Below, in pieces: positions 52,020 to 60,640 of a stretch of DNA of 64,000 nucleotides. The first letter of the stretch is position 1. The number at the start of each line of letters is the position of its first letter. The stretch comes from Variovorax sp. PBS-H4 (GTDB taxonomy: Bacteria; Pseudomonadota; Gammaproteobacteria; Burkholderiales; Burkholderiaceae_C): the NCBI RefSeq assembly GCF_901827205.1, contig NZ_LR594675.1, positions 4,464,001 to 4,528,000 of the forward strand, in the 5' to 3' direction. A program made the translations under genes and the position numbers. Under the pieces are notes generated by a model. The model was not told the DNA's origin. It made no database searches and worked only from the letters and a program-made list of their open reading frames with translations.

Positions 52020-52761
52020 TTTCTGTTCCTTGTTCTTTGCGCTTGAAGCGCGGAGGGAGGGCTCCAGGCAAGGCCTGCCCGACTTGCTGCGATTCGCTGT
52101 CGATGTAGTGGTGCGCGCCGAGTTGCTTCGCGAGCTCGGCCTTGGCCTCTCCGCGGTCGATCGCTGCGGTCACGAAGCCCATCTTCCGGGCGAACTGCAC
52201 GCCCAGGTGGCCGAGACCACCGACCCCGAGGATTGCCACCAGTCGACCCGCGCGGGCGCCGCTGTTACGCAGGGCGTTAAAGGTGGTGAGACCCGCACAA
52301 AGCAGCGGTGCAGCATCGGCGTCCGGCAGGTCATCAGGGATGCGCGCGAGGGCTTCCTGCGGCGCCACCATGTACTCCGCGTACCCGCCGTCATAGCTGA
52401 TGCCGGGAATGCGCAGGCGCTCGCACCGCACGAAGTCGCCGTGCCTGCAGTTGTCGCAGTGGCCGCAATGCCCGCCGTGCCAGCCCACGCCGACCCGCTG
52501 TCCGGCGCGCCATCCCTGGACGCCGGCGCCGAGCGTGTCGATCACGCCGGCGATCTCATGGCCTGGCACACGAGGCAACTGGAGACCCGGCCAGGAACCA
52601 TCCTTCGTGTGCGAGTCGCTGTGGCAGATGCCGCACGCCTGCACCTTGATCAACACATGGCCTTGGGGCGGCTTGGGGACTTCGCGCTCGACGAGCTCCA
52701 GGGGACCGCCTGCGATTGCCACTTGCACCGCCCGCATTGTTCGCGTCATTTGGTTCACCAT
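51691..52761 (-). pseudogene. Zinc alcohol dehydrogenase with deleted C-terminal third
   Basis: Residues 1 to about 230 are a normal zinc-dependent alcohol dehydrogenase: CGICHSDSHTKDGSWPG, PGHEIAGVID, the structural-zinc cysteines in GHCGHCDNCRHGDFVRC and the Rossmann motif GVGGLGHLGVQFA. After GAHHYIDSESQQ the homology ends. The frame then crosses the intergenic spacer and runs out of frame through the aldehyde dehydrogenase start to 51691. About 110 C-terminal residues are missing. It is probably inactive, though the reading frame is not interrupted. LacI boxes lie just upstream. Confidence 0.75.
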
Positions 52762-52779
52762 CTTGATCTTCCTTCTACG

Positions 52780-52791
52780 AAAACGATTTCG
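52780..52791. promoter_or_regulatory. LacI-type operator before the ADH/ALDH operon
   Basis: GAAAACGATTTC is a perfect match to the box at 61796. It ends 19 bp upstream of the alcohol dehydrogenase ATG, over the ribosome-binding region. Confidence 0.7.
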
Positions 52792-52845
52792 CTGAAGCTA
52801 GCATTGGATTGTTGGAAGCCAAACGTGTATTCAATATATTTTTCG

Positions 52846-52871
52846 AAATCGTTTGATAGAAAACGATTTTT
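52846..52871. promoter_or_regulatory. Paired LacI-type operators
   Basis: GAAATCGTTTGA (52846-52857) and GAAAACGATTTT (52860-52871) lie 14 bp apart in the AT-rich promoter between ridA and the alcohol dehydrogenase gene. With the box at 52780 they give three sites for one promoter. Confidence 0.6.
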
Positions 52872-52903
52872 CGCAGATGACGAATTTCCCGTAGCGGGAC
52901 TTT

Positions 52904-53299
52904 TCAGGAACCCTGCAGCGCCACGGCTTCGACTTCCACCTTGAGCCCATAGTGGAGTTGGCTGGTCGATACCACTGCCCGACTGGGCTGACTGCTTCCC
53001 GCCCACTCGGCATAGATCCTGTTGAACTCGGGCCAGTTGTCTATGCCGTCGATATAGACGCGAACCTGAACCAGGTTGGCGATGCCGCTGCCGCAGGCCG
53101 TCAGGACGGTCCCGACGTTCTCCAGGACCTGCCGGGCCTGTACCGAAAAACTCGCGTCCACGAGCTTTTCTCCCGCCGATGTGATGGGGAGTTGACCGGA
53201 AACAAAGACGAATCCGTTGGCGACGGTTCCATGCGAGTAATGACCGCCCGGTTGCGCAAGGTCAGCAGGGTTGATCGGGGTTATCTTGTTGGCGCACAT
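52904..53299 (-). CDS. RidA/YjgF-family protein
   Basis: This 131-residue protein has HGTVANGFVFVSGQLPI, VLENVGTVLTACGSGIANLV, VRVYIDGIDNWPEFN and a final EVEAVALQGS. RidA proteins hydrolyse reactive enamines/imines to ketones and ammonia. Its presence beside an OCD-like enzyme suggests that an imine or enamine arises in the pathway. It is the last gene of the 61786-52904 operon, 10 bp after etfA. Confidence 0.88.
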   Translation of the reverse strand: MCANKITPINPADLAQPGGHYSHGTVANGFVFVSGQLPITSAGEKLVDASFSVQARQVLENVGTVLTACGSGIANLVQVRVYIDGIDNWPEFNRIYAEWAGSSQPSRAVVSTSQLHYGLKVEVEAVALQGS

Positions 53300-53309
53300 C
53301 TCCGAATTC

Positions 53310-54242
53310 CTACAGCGCCTTGGTCAGTTCCGGCACGGCCGTGAACAGATCCGCTTCCAGTCCGTAGTCGGCGACGGCGAAGATCGGGGCCTCCGGGTCT
53401 TTGTTGATCGCCACGATCACCTTGGAGTCCTTCATGCCCGCCAGATGCTGGATCGCGCCGGAAATGCCTGCTGCGATGTAAAGCTGCGGTGCCACGATCT
53501 TGCCGGTCTGGCCCACCTGCAGGTCGTTCGCAGCGTAGCCCGCGTCCACCGCCGCACGGCTCGCGCCGATGGCCGCGCCCAGCTTGTCGGCCAATGGCAT
53601 CATGACCTCGATGAACTTCTCGCTGCTGCCCAGCGCTCTTCCGCCGGACACGATGATCTTGGCCGCAGTCAACTCCGGCCGGTCACTCTTGACGAGTTCG
53701 GCGCTCACGAAGGTGCTCTTGCTGCTGGCGGATACGGTCGCGATCTGCTCGATGGCCGCACTGCCGCCGGTGGCCGCCGCCGGATCGAAGCCGGTGGTGC
53801 GCACAGTGATCACGCTCTTCTCGGTCAGGCTCTGCACCGTCGCGATAGCGTTGCCTGCGTAAATGGGGCGCTCGAAGGTGTCGGCGCAGTGGATCTTGGT
53901 CACCTCCGAGATCTGCCCCGCTTCCAGCACCGCTGCGACGCGGGGCGCAATGTTCTTCCCGCTAGCCGTCGCCGGAAAGAGGATGTGGCTGTAGCCGCCG
54001 GCCAGCGCGACCACCTGCGCGGCGACGTTCTCGGCTAGGCCATGTGCGAAGGCCTCGCTGTCGGCGCGGATCACCTTGGCCACGCCCGCGATGCCCGCCG
54101 CGGCCTCGGCGGCATCGCTCGTGTTGTGCCCTGCTACGAGGACGTGCACCTCGCCGCCGCAAGCGAGCGCCGCGGTCACGGTATTGAAGGTGGCGCCCTT
54201 GAGGCTGGAGTTGTCGTGCTCGGCAATGACGAGAGCGGTCAT
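53310..54242 (-). CDS. etfA: Electron transfer flavoprotein alpha subunit
   Basis: This 310-residue protein has the N-terminal ALVIAEHDNSSLKGATFN, GGRALGSSEKF and the FAD-binding end QVGQTGKIVAPQLYIAAGIS, then AIQHLAGMKDS. It pairs with EtfB, 2 bp upstream, to carry electrons from the acyl-CoA dehydrogenase of this operon to ETF:ubiquinone oxidoreductase. Confidence 0.93.
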   Translation of the reverse strand: MTALVIAEHDNSSLKGATFNTVTAALACGGEVHVLVAGHNTSDAAEAAAGIAGVAKVIRADSEAFAHGLAENVAAQVVALAGGYSHILFPATASGKNIAPRVAAVLEAGQISEVTKIHCADTFERPIYAGNAIATVQSLTEKSVITVRTTGFDPAAATGGSAAIEQIATVSASSKSTFVSAELVKSDRPELTAAKIIVSGGRALGSSEKFIEVMMPLADKLGAAIGASRAAVDAGYAANDLQVGQTGKIVAPQLYIAAGISGAIQHLAGMKDSKVIVAINKDPEAPIFAVADYGLEADLFTAVPELTKAL

Positions 54243-54244
54243 GT

Positions 54245-54994
54245 TCAGATCACCTTGGCTTCGGTCTTGAGTTTTTGCACCAGCGCGGCCACGTCGGGCA
54301 CTTTGATGCCAGCCGAGCGCTTCGCAGGTTCGGTGACCTTGAGGGTCTTCAAGTACGGCTTGAGCGCGACGCCGAGGTCCTCGGGCTTCACGGTCTCGAG
54401 CGGCTTCTTCTTGGCCTTCATGATGTTGGGCAGCGTCACGTAGCGCGGCTCGTTCAGGCGAAGGTCGGTGGTGACGACGGCGGGCAAGCTGACCGAGATG
54501 GTTTCCAGGCCGCCGTCGACTTCCCGCGTGACCGTGGCCTTGCCTTCAGCGATTTCGACCTTGGAGGCGAAAGTGGCCTGCGGCAGGTCCGCCAGCGCGG
54601 CGAGCATCTGGCCGGTCTGATTGCAGTCATCGTCAATTGCTTGCTTGCCCAGAATCACAAGCCCGGGCTGCTCTCTGTCCACCAGAGCCTTGAGCAGCTT
54701 GGCTACGGCCAGAGGCTGAAGCTCTTCGGTCGTTTCGACAAGAATGCCGCGATCGGCACCGATGGCCATGGCCGTGCGCAGCGTTTCCTCGCACCGCGCC
54801 GGCCCGCAGGAGACGGCAACGATCTCGATAGCCGCACCCTTTTCCTTCAAGCGCACGGCCTCTTCGACGGCGATTTCGTCGAAGGGGTTCATGCTCATCT
54901 TCACGTTGGCGATGTCCACGCCCGTGTGGTCCGATTTCACCCGGACCTTCACGTTGTAGTCGACCACGCGTTTGACAGCGACAAGGATCTTCAT
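54245..54994 (-). CDS. etfB: Electron transfer flavoprotein beta subunit
   Basis: This 249-residue protein has MKILVAVKRVVDYNVKVRVK, MNPFDEIAVEEAVRLKEKG, the signature region LPAVVTTDLRLNEPRYVTLP and NIMKAKKKPLE. ATG 54994 is the conserved start. It forms the ETF heterodimer with the next gene. A dedicated ETF inside the operon indicates that oxidation at the acyl-CoA level is central to the pathway. Confidence 0.94.
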   Translation of the reverse strand: MKILVAVKRVVDYNVKVRVKSDHTGVDIANVKMSMNPFDEIAVEEAVRLKEKGAAIEIVAVSCGPARCEETLRTAMAIGADRGILVETTEELQPLAVAKLLKALVDREQPGLVILGKQAIDDDCNQTGQMLAALADLPQATFASKVEIAEGKATVTREVDGGLETISVSLPAVVTTDLRLNEPRYVTLPNIMKAKKKPLETVKPEDLGVALKPYLKTLKVTEPAKRSAGIKVPDVAALVQKLKTEAKVI

Positions 54995-55007
54995 GCTGGT
55001 CGCCTCT

Positions 55008-55979
55008 TCAGTCGAGCTTGGCGCCGGACATCTCGATCCTCGCCTTCTGCAACGGCTTGTCCTTTGCAATGAAGGCGCTGAACTCTTGAGGGGTGCTTGC
55101 AGCGACTTCGAACGCGACGTTGTCGATGTACTTGGTCCGGAACTCCGGCTCCAGGAGGATTTTGCGCACCGTGCCTGCGACTGTATCCACCACCTCCGCC
55201 GGTGTGCCGCGCGGCGCGAAAAGACCCATGTTCAGGTTCGACTGGATATCCGGAAACCCGCTTTCCGTGAAAGTTGGAACCGATGGCAGTACCTTCGCTC
55301 TTTGCGATCCCGAAATGCCAAGCGCCTTGAGCTTGCCCGCCTTAACGTAGGGTTCGACTGCAGAAGGCACGCCGAACGCAGCCTGAACCTGTCCCGCGAG
55401 CATGTCCTGGATGACTGGCGCCAGTCCCTTGTAGGGAACATGCGTCATGCGCAACCCCTTGCTCTTCTCCACGTAGGCCATCGACAGATGAGTGATATTG
55501 CCGATTCCTGCCGATCCGTAGTTGACTCGCTGCGGGTTCGCACGCACGTAGGCAATGAACTCACGCACGTTGGACGCCGGAAAGTCGACCGGAACGAAGA
55601 GCACGAGGTTCGCTAACGCGAGGCGGGTGATCGGAACCATCGCCTCGGGATCGTAGGCGAGCTTCTCGTAGAGATACTGGTTCTGGGAGAAGGCCGAGTC
55701 AGTCGCCATCAGTAGGGTGTAGCCGTCAGCAGGCGACCGCAGCATTTCGCTTGCGCCGATGATCTCGTTAGCGCCGGGCTTGTTGTCGACCACTGCGCTG
55801 ACCTTCCACTCCTCAGAAAGCCGTGCGCTCAGGCCACGCGTGATGATGTCGACCGGACCACCCGCCGAATAGGGAACGATGATGCGGACCGGCTTGGTCG
55901 GGAACTTGTCCGCCGCATGCGTGGCGGGAGACATTGCCGAGACGGCCAGGGCGAAGAGTAAGGAGACGAGGTGCTTCAT
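55008..55979 (-). CDS. Bug/TctC-family periplasmic substrate-binding protein
   Basis: This 323-residue protein has a clear signal peptide (LVSLLFALAVSAMSPATHAA) and Bug motifs: PTKPVRIIVPYSAGGPVDII, YGSAGIGNITHLSM and HVPYKGLAPVIQDMLAGQV. It would bind the pathway's carboxylate outside the cell membrane. It overlaps the OCD-like gene (ATGA). No TctAB permease is nearby; the SsuABC-type importer in the same regulon may be an alternative uptake route. Confidence 0.9.
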   Translation of the reverse strand: MKHLVSLLFALAVSAMSPATHAADKFPTKPVRIIVPYSAGGPVDIITRGLSARLSEEWKVSAVVDNKPGANEIIGASEMLRSPADGYTLLMATDSAFSQNQYLYEKLAYDPEAMVPITRLALANLVLFVPVDFPASNVREFIAYVRANPQRVNYGSAGIGNITHLSMAYVEKSKGLRMTHVPYKGLAPVIQDMLAGQVQAAFGVPSAVEPYVKAGKLKALGISGSQRAKVLPSVPTFTESGFPDIQSNLNMGLFAPRGTPAEVVDTVAGTVRKILLEPEFRTKYIDNVAFEVAASTPQEFSAFIAKDKPLQKARIEMSGAKLD

Positions 55980-57004
55980 GATGTTCCTCCGGTGGATGAT
56001 TGAACCTGCCCAGCCCGGGTGGGGGCTGGCGTGACGATCTCGCCGCGGGGGCGCCGCTCGAGGACCAGGGAAGCCATTGCCAGGTCTTGAGCCGCAACGC
56101 CCGTGCCGTCATACACGGTGATCTCGTTGGCGACGCGCGCGCGCACGCGCCCGATCAATATGTCGCCGAGGGTCCCGAGAATTGCCAGCGGCGGGCCTTG
56201 CGTCGAACGTGCCGCGCTCTGGCACTCGCCAATGGAGATGGCCTGTTCCGGCGAGTCGGTATAAATGGCGGCACGCTGAAGGATGCTCATCTCGAGCTCC
56301 TGCTTTCCGGCAGTGTCGGCGCCCATGCACACGAGGTGTGTGCCCGCTCGAACCCAAGCGTCCTCCACGACGGGCTGGGTCGACGGCGTGAGGGTGATCA
56401 CAACGTCCGCCACCGAGACGGCGTCCCGTGCGTGGGAGGCCACCTCGACGGGGCAATCGAGATTCGAAAGGCGTGCCGCCAGCGCGGCCGCCCGCGGCGC
56501 GGTCCGGCTCCAGACGAGTACGCGCGAGAACGGACGCACAAGGAGTGCCGCCCGGACATGGGCCTCCGCCTGCGCCCCCGCGCCGATTACAGCCAGCGTA
56601 CGCGTATCGGCGCGCGCCAGAAGCTCGATGGACAAAGCCGCCGCCGCCGCTGTTCGCAGCCGCGTAACGAGGTTGCCGCTCACGACGGCGCGCAGGGCGC
56701 TGCTCTGTGCATCGAACAAGACGATCGAGGATCGGTGACCGCCGCCTTCTCCAGGCAACGGAAAGTAGCCTCCCGCCTTGAGCCCCAGGATACCCCTCGT
56801 CGCGTCGTACGCACTCTTCACGCCGAACACGCTGTCCTCGCCGCGCAGACGCTCTCGCACCACGGGAAAGTTGCGGGCTTCCTGCCGGGCCATTGATTCG
56901 AAGACTGCCCGCATCTCGCGCATGGCGTCTTGTGGCGTCACCACCGCGGCGACATCATCCTCGCCCAGCAATGCAACCTCAGCAGGCGTGCGGTTGTCGT
57001 TCAT
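55976..57004 (-). CDS. Ornithine cyclodeaminase/mu-crystallin family oxidoreductase
   Basis: This 342-residue protein has FPVVRERLRG, GVKSAYDATRGILGLKAGGY, the Rossmann motif AVIGAGAQAEAHVRAALLVR and GTHLVCMGADTAGKQELE. The family includes cyclodeaminases, ketimine reductases and alanine dehydrogenases. With RidA in the same operon, an imine/ketimine reduction or hydrolysis step is plausible. The exact reaction cannot be read from the sequence. It overlaps both neighbours by 4 bp. Confidence 0.85.
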   Translation of the reverse strand: MNDNRTPAEVALLGEDDVAAVVTPQDAMREMRAVFESMARQEARNFPVVRERLRGEDSVFGVKSAYDATRGILGLKAGGYFPLPGEGGGHRSSIVLFDAQSSALRAVVSGNLVTRLRTAAAAALSIELLARADTRTLAVIGAGAQAEAHVRAALLVRPFSRVLVWSRTAPRAAALAARLSNLDCPVEVASHARDAVSVADVVITLTPSTQPVVEDAWVRAGTHLVCMGADTAGKQELEMSILQRAAIYTDSPEQAISIGECQSAARSTQGPPLAILGTLGDILIGRVRARVANEITVYDGTGVAAQDLAMASLVLERRPRGEIVTPAPTRAGQVQSSTGGTS

Positions 57005-57816
57005 GTGCCGGCCTCTTTCGAATTCACAGCTGCCGAGCGCTCTGCGATCGAGGCCCAGAAGCGCTCGAACGAAGCGGGTCGGCGCTCAGTGAAGGCATTC
57101 AGCCCCTCTTGCCACTCGCTGCGCGGCACATCAAGCGGTGATGCCAGCACGCGCTCCCAGGCAACCGGGGAATGGGCGCGCAGGTTTGCCTTTGCCGCCG
57201 CCAGCGCACCAGGAGGTGCCTTTCCCACGATGTCTTCTGCAAGCTCCAAGGCGGCTTCGAGCACAGTTTCCGGTGAAACCAGACGGTTGACCAATCCAAG
57301 CGCCTGTGCCTCCACAGCCGATACCCGCCTGCGTGTCAGGACCAGATCCATGGCTTGCCGCCAACCCACCGTGCGTGGCAGCAACGCGACCGCGGAATTT
57401 GGGATCACGCCGTGCCCGAGTTCCGGCATCGCGAACCATGCGGCGTCGCTTGCCACCGCCAGATCGCAGGCCAGGAGAAGCTCCATGCCGCCACCGAGCG
57501 CCGGACCGTGGACGGCAGCGATGACAGGTAGGTCCAGTTGCCAAAGCCGCCTGAACAGCAACGCAGGATCCTCATCGGGATCCTTGCCTTCCATCCACCC
57601 GTCACGCAGGTCGTCGATGTTGGCGCCGGCGCAAAACGCGGAGCCCTCTGCAGCCAGCACGATAGCGCGCGCACCCGCCTGCAAGCTGCGTTCTAGAGCG
57701 CTGAGAAGGCCGCGGACGATTTCACGCGACAACGCGTTGCGTCGGTCCGGGTCATTCAGCGTAAGAAGCGCCGTGTGTCCGCGCAACTCGAACAGGACCT
57801 TGTCGACGGGCTTCAT
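57001..57816 (-). CDS. Enoyl-CoA hydratase/isomerase family protein
   Basis: This 271-residue crotonase has LLTLNDPDRRNALSREIVRG, GSAFCAGANIDDLRDGWMEG, AAVHGPALGGGMELLLACDL and FAMPELGHGVIPNSAVALLP. It differs from the hydratase at 45252 and overlaps its neighbours in ATGA junctions. It probably hydrates or isomerises the product of the acyl-CoA dehydrogenase. Confidence 0.9.
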   Translation of the reverse strand: MKPVDKVLFELRGHTALLTLNDPDRRNALSREIVRGLLSALERSLQAGARAIVLAAEGSAFCAGANIDDLRDGWMEGKDPDEDPALLFRRLWQLDLPVIAAVHGPALGGGMELLLACDLAVASDAAWFAMPELGHGVIPNSAVALLPRTVGWRQAMDLVLTRRRVSAVEAQALGLVNRLVSPETVLEAALELAEDIVGKAPPGALAAAKANLRAHSPVAWERVLASPLDVPRSEWQEGLNAFTERRPASFERFWASIAERSAAVNSKEAGT

Positions 57817-58286
57817 GCATCGGCTCCTTCGGGCGCGCCCGCAAGCAGGTGCGCTCTCAATTCCGCTCCAATAGGCCACGGTGCGCCGGTCTCCGGACTC
57901 ACGATGACGCAGACCGCCTCCGCAGAGGCATGGCAGTCTCGGCCATTCGCAGCGAATAGACCCTGCACAATGCGCACCGAGGTCCTGCCGACGGCGACAA
58001 CGGTGCTGCCGATCTCCACCTGTCCCGGAAAGTGGACCTCCTTGCGAAAGTCGACCAACAGGCGCGCTATGGCGAGGTTGCCGCCGTCCATCAGCGCGCG
58101 AATTTCTGGCGGCGCGAATATCTCCATGCGCGCCGCTTCGAAGAGCGTGGAGATCACCGCGTTGTTCACGTGGCGGGACTGGTCGGTGTCGGCGTTGCGC
58201 AGCTTCTCATGCGTCCAGAAGCGGAAGTCGCCACGCACCGGCGCAGCCGTTCGCCGAGGTGCTTGCGTGGTGGGCTGGTCAGTCAT
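57813..58286 (-). CDS. 4HBT-type acyl-CoA thioesterase
   Basis: This 157-residue hotdog-fold protein has FWTHEKLRNADTDQSRHVNN, then FRKEVHFPGQVEIGSTVVAV. The Asp in DTDQSRHVNN is the usual catalytic residue. It would release a free acid or recycle CoA. It starts 10 bp after the citryl-CoA lyase-like gene. Confidence 0.88.
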   Translation of the reverse strand: MTDQPTTQAPRRTAAPVRGDFRFWTHEKLRNADTDQSRHVNNAVISTLFEAARMEIFAPPEIRALMDGGNLAIARLLVDFRKEVHFPGQVEIGSTVVAVGRTSVRIVQGLFAANGRDCHASAEAVCVIVSPETGAPWPIGAELRAHLLAGAPEGADA

Positions 58287-58296
58287 CTGCGGCCTC

Positions 58297-59088
58297 TCAG
58301 GGATTCGAGGGATGCATGTGCGCCGTCGCCTCGTGCTCGACGCGCAGATAAAGCGGTTCCGCCATCGGCTGGCGCATCTCCTCCAGGATGTGGCCGACCA
58401 GACCGACGGCGCGCGCCGACACGGCCAAGCCGCGGCAGATCTTCCAGGGTATTCCCATCTCGGAGGCGACCGCCGCCATCGCACCGGTCACGTTGACCGG
58501 CAGTGGACGATTGGCCTGGCGCGTGGCTTCGGCGCCGAGCGCTTCCATGAGCCGCACATGCGGGCCGTAGTACCCGGTTTCCTTCGCGACCTTGAAGAGC
58601 GCCGGAGTGCGCGGATCGATTGGCTTGTGGAACGGATGGCCGATGCCCGGCAAGATTTCCTTGCGGGCCCGATAACCCGTGACGATTTCCCGGGCCTTGG
58701 CTTCCACATCGATTTCATCGCCGCCCTTGCCGCCATCGGGCAGGGACTCCTGCAGCAGCCGGGCGGCGTTGTCGAGCGAGCCCACGAACACCGAGCCCAG
58801 GCCGAGCAAGCCCGCCGCCACCGCGGCCTGCACCGACTCGGGCGCGCCGCAATACGTCATACGGGTGGCGAGCGACGACGGCGTGATGCCGTGCTCGACC
58901 AGAATCACCATCATTGCGTTGAACATACGAAGTTCGCGCTCGTCGGGAAGCCGCGCGAACAACTGCAGGAACGCCATCTGCCCGAAGTCCACCTTGCCGA
59001 CAATCTCTTCGCACAGGTCCAGGCCGTGCACCACCACCTGGGTCGGGCTGGCCCATGCGATGTCCGATTTCACTTCACCATTTTTCAT
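58297..59088 (-). CDS. Citrate synthase-superfamily citryl-CoA lyase-like protein
   Basis: The 263-residue product is a short citrate-synthase-like protein: ELRMFNAMMVILVEHGITPS, LATRMTYCGAPESVQAAVAA, the active-site histidine in LPGIGHPFHKPIDPR and NVTGAMAAVASEMGIPW. It lacks the N-terminal domain of true citrate synthase and matches the citryl-CoA lyase subfamily, which cleaves citryl-CoA to acetyl-CoA and oxaloacetate. In this operon it may cleave or form a related branched hydroxyacyl-CoA. This is an unusual enzyme for a degradative operon. Confidence 0.82.
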   Translation of the reverse strand: MKNGEVKSDIAWASPTQVVVHGLDLCEEIVGKVDFGQMAFLQLFARLPDERELRMFNAMMVILVEHGITPSSLATRMTYCGAPESVQAAVAAGLLGLGSVFVGSLDNAARLLQESLPDGGKGGDEIDVEAKAREIVTGYRARKEILPGIGHPFHKPIDPRTPALFKVAKETGYYGPHVRLMEALGAEATRQANRPLPVNVTGAMAAVASEMGIPWKICRGLAVSARAVGLVGHILEEMRQPMAEPLYLRVEHEATAHMHPSNP

Positions 59089-59098
59089 GGGCGTCTTT

Positions 59099-60631
59099 CT
59101 ATTGAGCTGTTGAGGAAGGCGAGGATTCGAGATAGGGTTTGGCCATCTCGCGCAAGACGTTCTTCAAAATCTTGACCCCGTTGGGCCCGTTCGATTGCGG
59201 AAACTCGTCGATCGGCACGATGCGTCGTGGGACCTTGAAGCCTGCGATGCCGCCCTTGCAGTAGGCGAGCAATTCCGACTCCGCAGCGGGCTGCGCCGAC
59301 GGCCGCACAAAAGCCACGGCCACGTCTCCCTCGCCGTCCTGGTGGACGCCCACGACCTGCGCGGCCTCGACGCCGGGGTGGCTGCAGAGAAAGTCCTCAA
59401 CCTCCGTGGGATCGACCAGGTAGCCCTTCAGGCGGAGGCTGTCCTTGAGCCGCGCGAGGTAGAAGAACTCGTTGCCCTTCGCATAGGCGAGATCGCCGGT
59501 CTTGAGCCAGCCGTCGGAGGTGAACGCATCGGCCGTGGAAGCGGCGTTGTTCAGGTAGCCCTTCATGACGTTGTAGCCACGCAGTTGCAGCTCGCCCTGC
59601 TCGCCGTCTTCCTTGGGCAGGCCGGTGCCCGGATCGACGATGCGAAAGCGCATCTCCGGCGAGATCGGCGTGCCGCCGGCCATACCGCGCTCGCGCGCAT
59701 CACCGGCCGTATCGCGAATGGCCATCAAGGCCAGACATTCCGACATACCGTAGATGCCGCTCAACCGCAGACCCCAACGGCTCCAGGCCTGATCGATGAC
59801 TTTGGCGCCGAGGCCGGCGAACTCGGCGAAGCCGCCGCGGCGCCAGGTCGCAAACGAGCCCTGCGCTCCGAAGACCATGTCGAACATGCCGTCGGATGCA
59901 TAGAAGTGCGTCACACCGTGACGCTCGATGGCGGCTGCGGCGGCATCCGCCTTGAAGACAGGAAGGAACACGCAGGTGCCTCCGGCAGCGAGGGCCGCGA
60001 CAGCCGAGACGAAACCGAGCACGCCATACAGCGGCAGCGCACAGAGCATCGTGTCGCCGGGACGGATCTCCGTCACCTGGCCGGCGTTGCGAGCATGCGC
60101 GGCGAGACCACCCTGGGTATGCACCGCCAATTTGGGCTTGCCCGTGGTGCCGGAGGTGCTGAAGGTGCACAGCGCATCGGCATCCCGGCCGGAAATTTCG
60201 CGATGCGGCTCGCAGGCCAGCCATTGGAAGCCGCCTTCCGCAGGCACCTCGATCACATGAGCGAGTGCGGCAAGCGAAGCCTGCATGGTCCGCCCTGCAC
60301 CCGCGTAGTCGAAGTCCAGAAACTTCTCGGGAACGACGAGTACGCGCGCCGCGGCAGTGCCGACAATGTGCTGCGCCTCCGACAGCTTGAGCCGCGTGCT
60401 GACCGGAACCATCAACACCCCGAGCTGCGCAGCGCCAAACAGCAGCTGCAGCCAGATCGCGCCATCGGGAATCCAGACGGCCACAGTGTCGCCCCGGCGC
60501 AAGCCGAGTTCGTTCAGGAACGCAGCCGCACGCTGCCCCGCCAATTTCAGTTCGGCCCGCGTGGCCGTCTGCCCGGCGGCGTGGAACGCGGGCAATTCCG
60601 CGGGGTGCTGGTCGAGGATGTCAAAGGCCAT
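59099..60631 (-). CDS. AMP-forming acyl/aryl-CoA ligase (benzoate-CoA ligase-like)
   Basis: This 510-residue adenylate-forming enzyme has the P-loop TFSTSGTTGKPKLAVHTQGG, YGMSECLALMAI, the hinge region GDLAYAKGNEFFYLARLKDS and the C-terminal lysine in NGPNGVKILKNVL. The layout follows benzoate-CoA ligase and related aryl-CoA ligases. It activates the operon's carboxylic acid substrate in the cytoplasm. It lies 9 bp after the acyl-CoA dehydrogenase. Confidence 0.9.
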   Translation of the reverse strand: MAFDILDQHPAELPAFHAAGQTATRAELKLAGQRAAAFLNELGLRRGDTVAVWIPDGAIWLQLLFGAAQLGVLMVPVSTRLKLSEAQHIVGTAAARVLVVPEKFLDFDYAGAGRTMQASLAALAHVIEVPAEGGFQWLACEPHREISGRDADALCTFSTSGTTGKPKLAVHTQGGLAAHARNAGQVTEIRPGDTMLCALPLYGVLGFVSAVAALAAGGTCVFLPVFKADAAAAAIERHGVTHFYASDGMFDMVFGAQGSFATWRRGGFAEFAGLGAKVIDQAWSRWGLRLSGIYGMSECLALMAIRDTAGDARERGMAGGTPISPEMRFRIVDPGTGLPKEDGEQGELQLRGYNVMKGYLNNAASTADAFTSDGWLKTGDLAYAKGNEFFYLARLKDSLRLKGYLVDPTEVEDFLCSHPGVEAAQVVGVHQDGEGDVAVAFVRPSAQPAAESELLAYCKGGIAGFKVPRRIVPIDEFPQSNGPNGVKILKNVLREMAKPYLESSPSSTAQ

Positions 60632-60640
60632 GACCGCTCC

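Noticed and set aside
58297..59088. Full citrate or methylcitrate synthase
   Set aside because: The protein is only 263 residues and lacks the N-terminal domain; the short citryl-CoA lyase-like group fits better.
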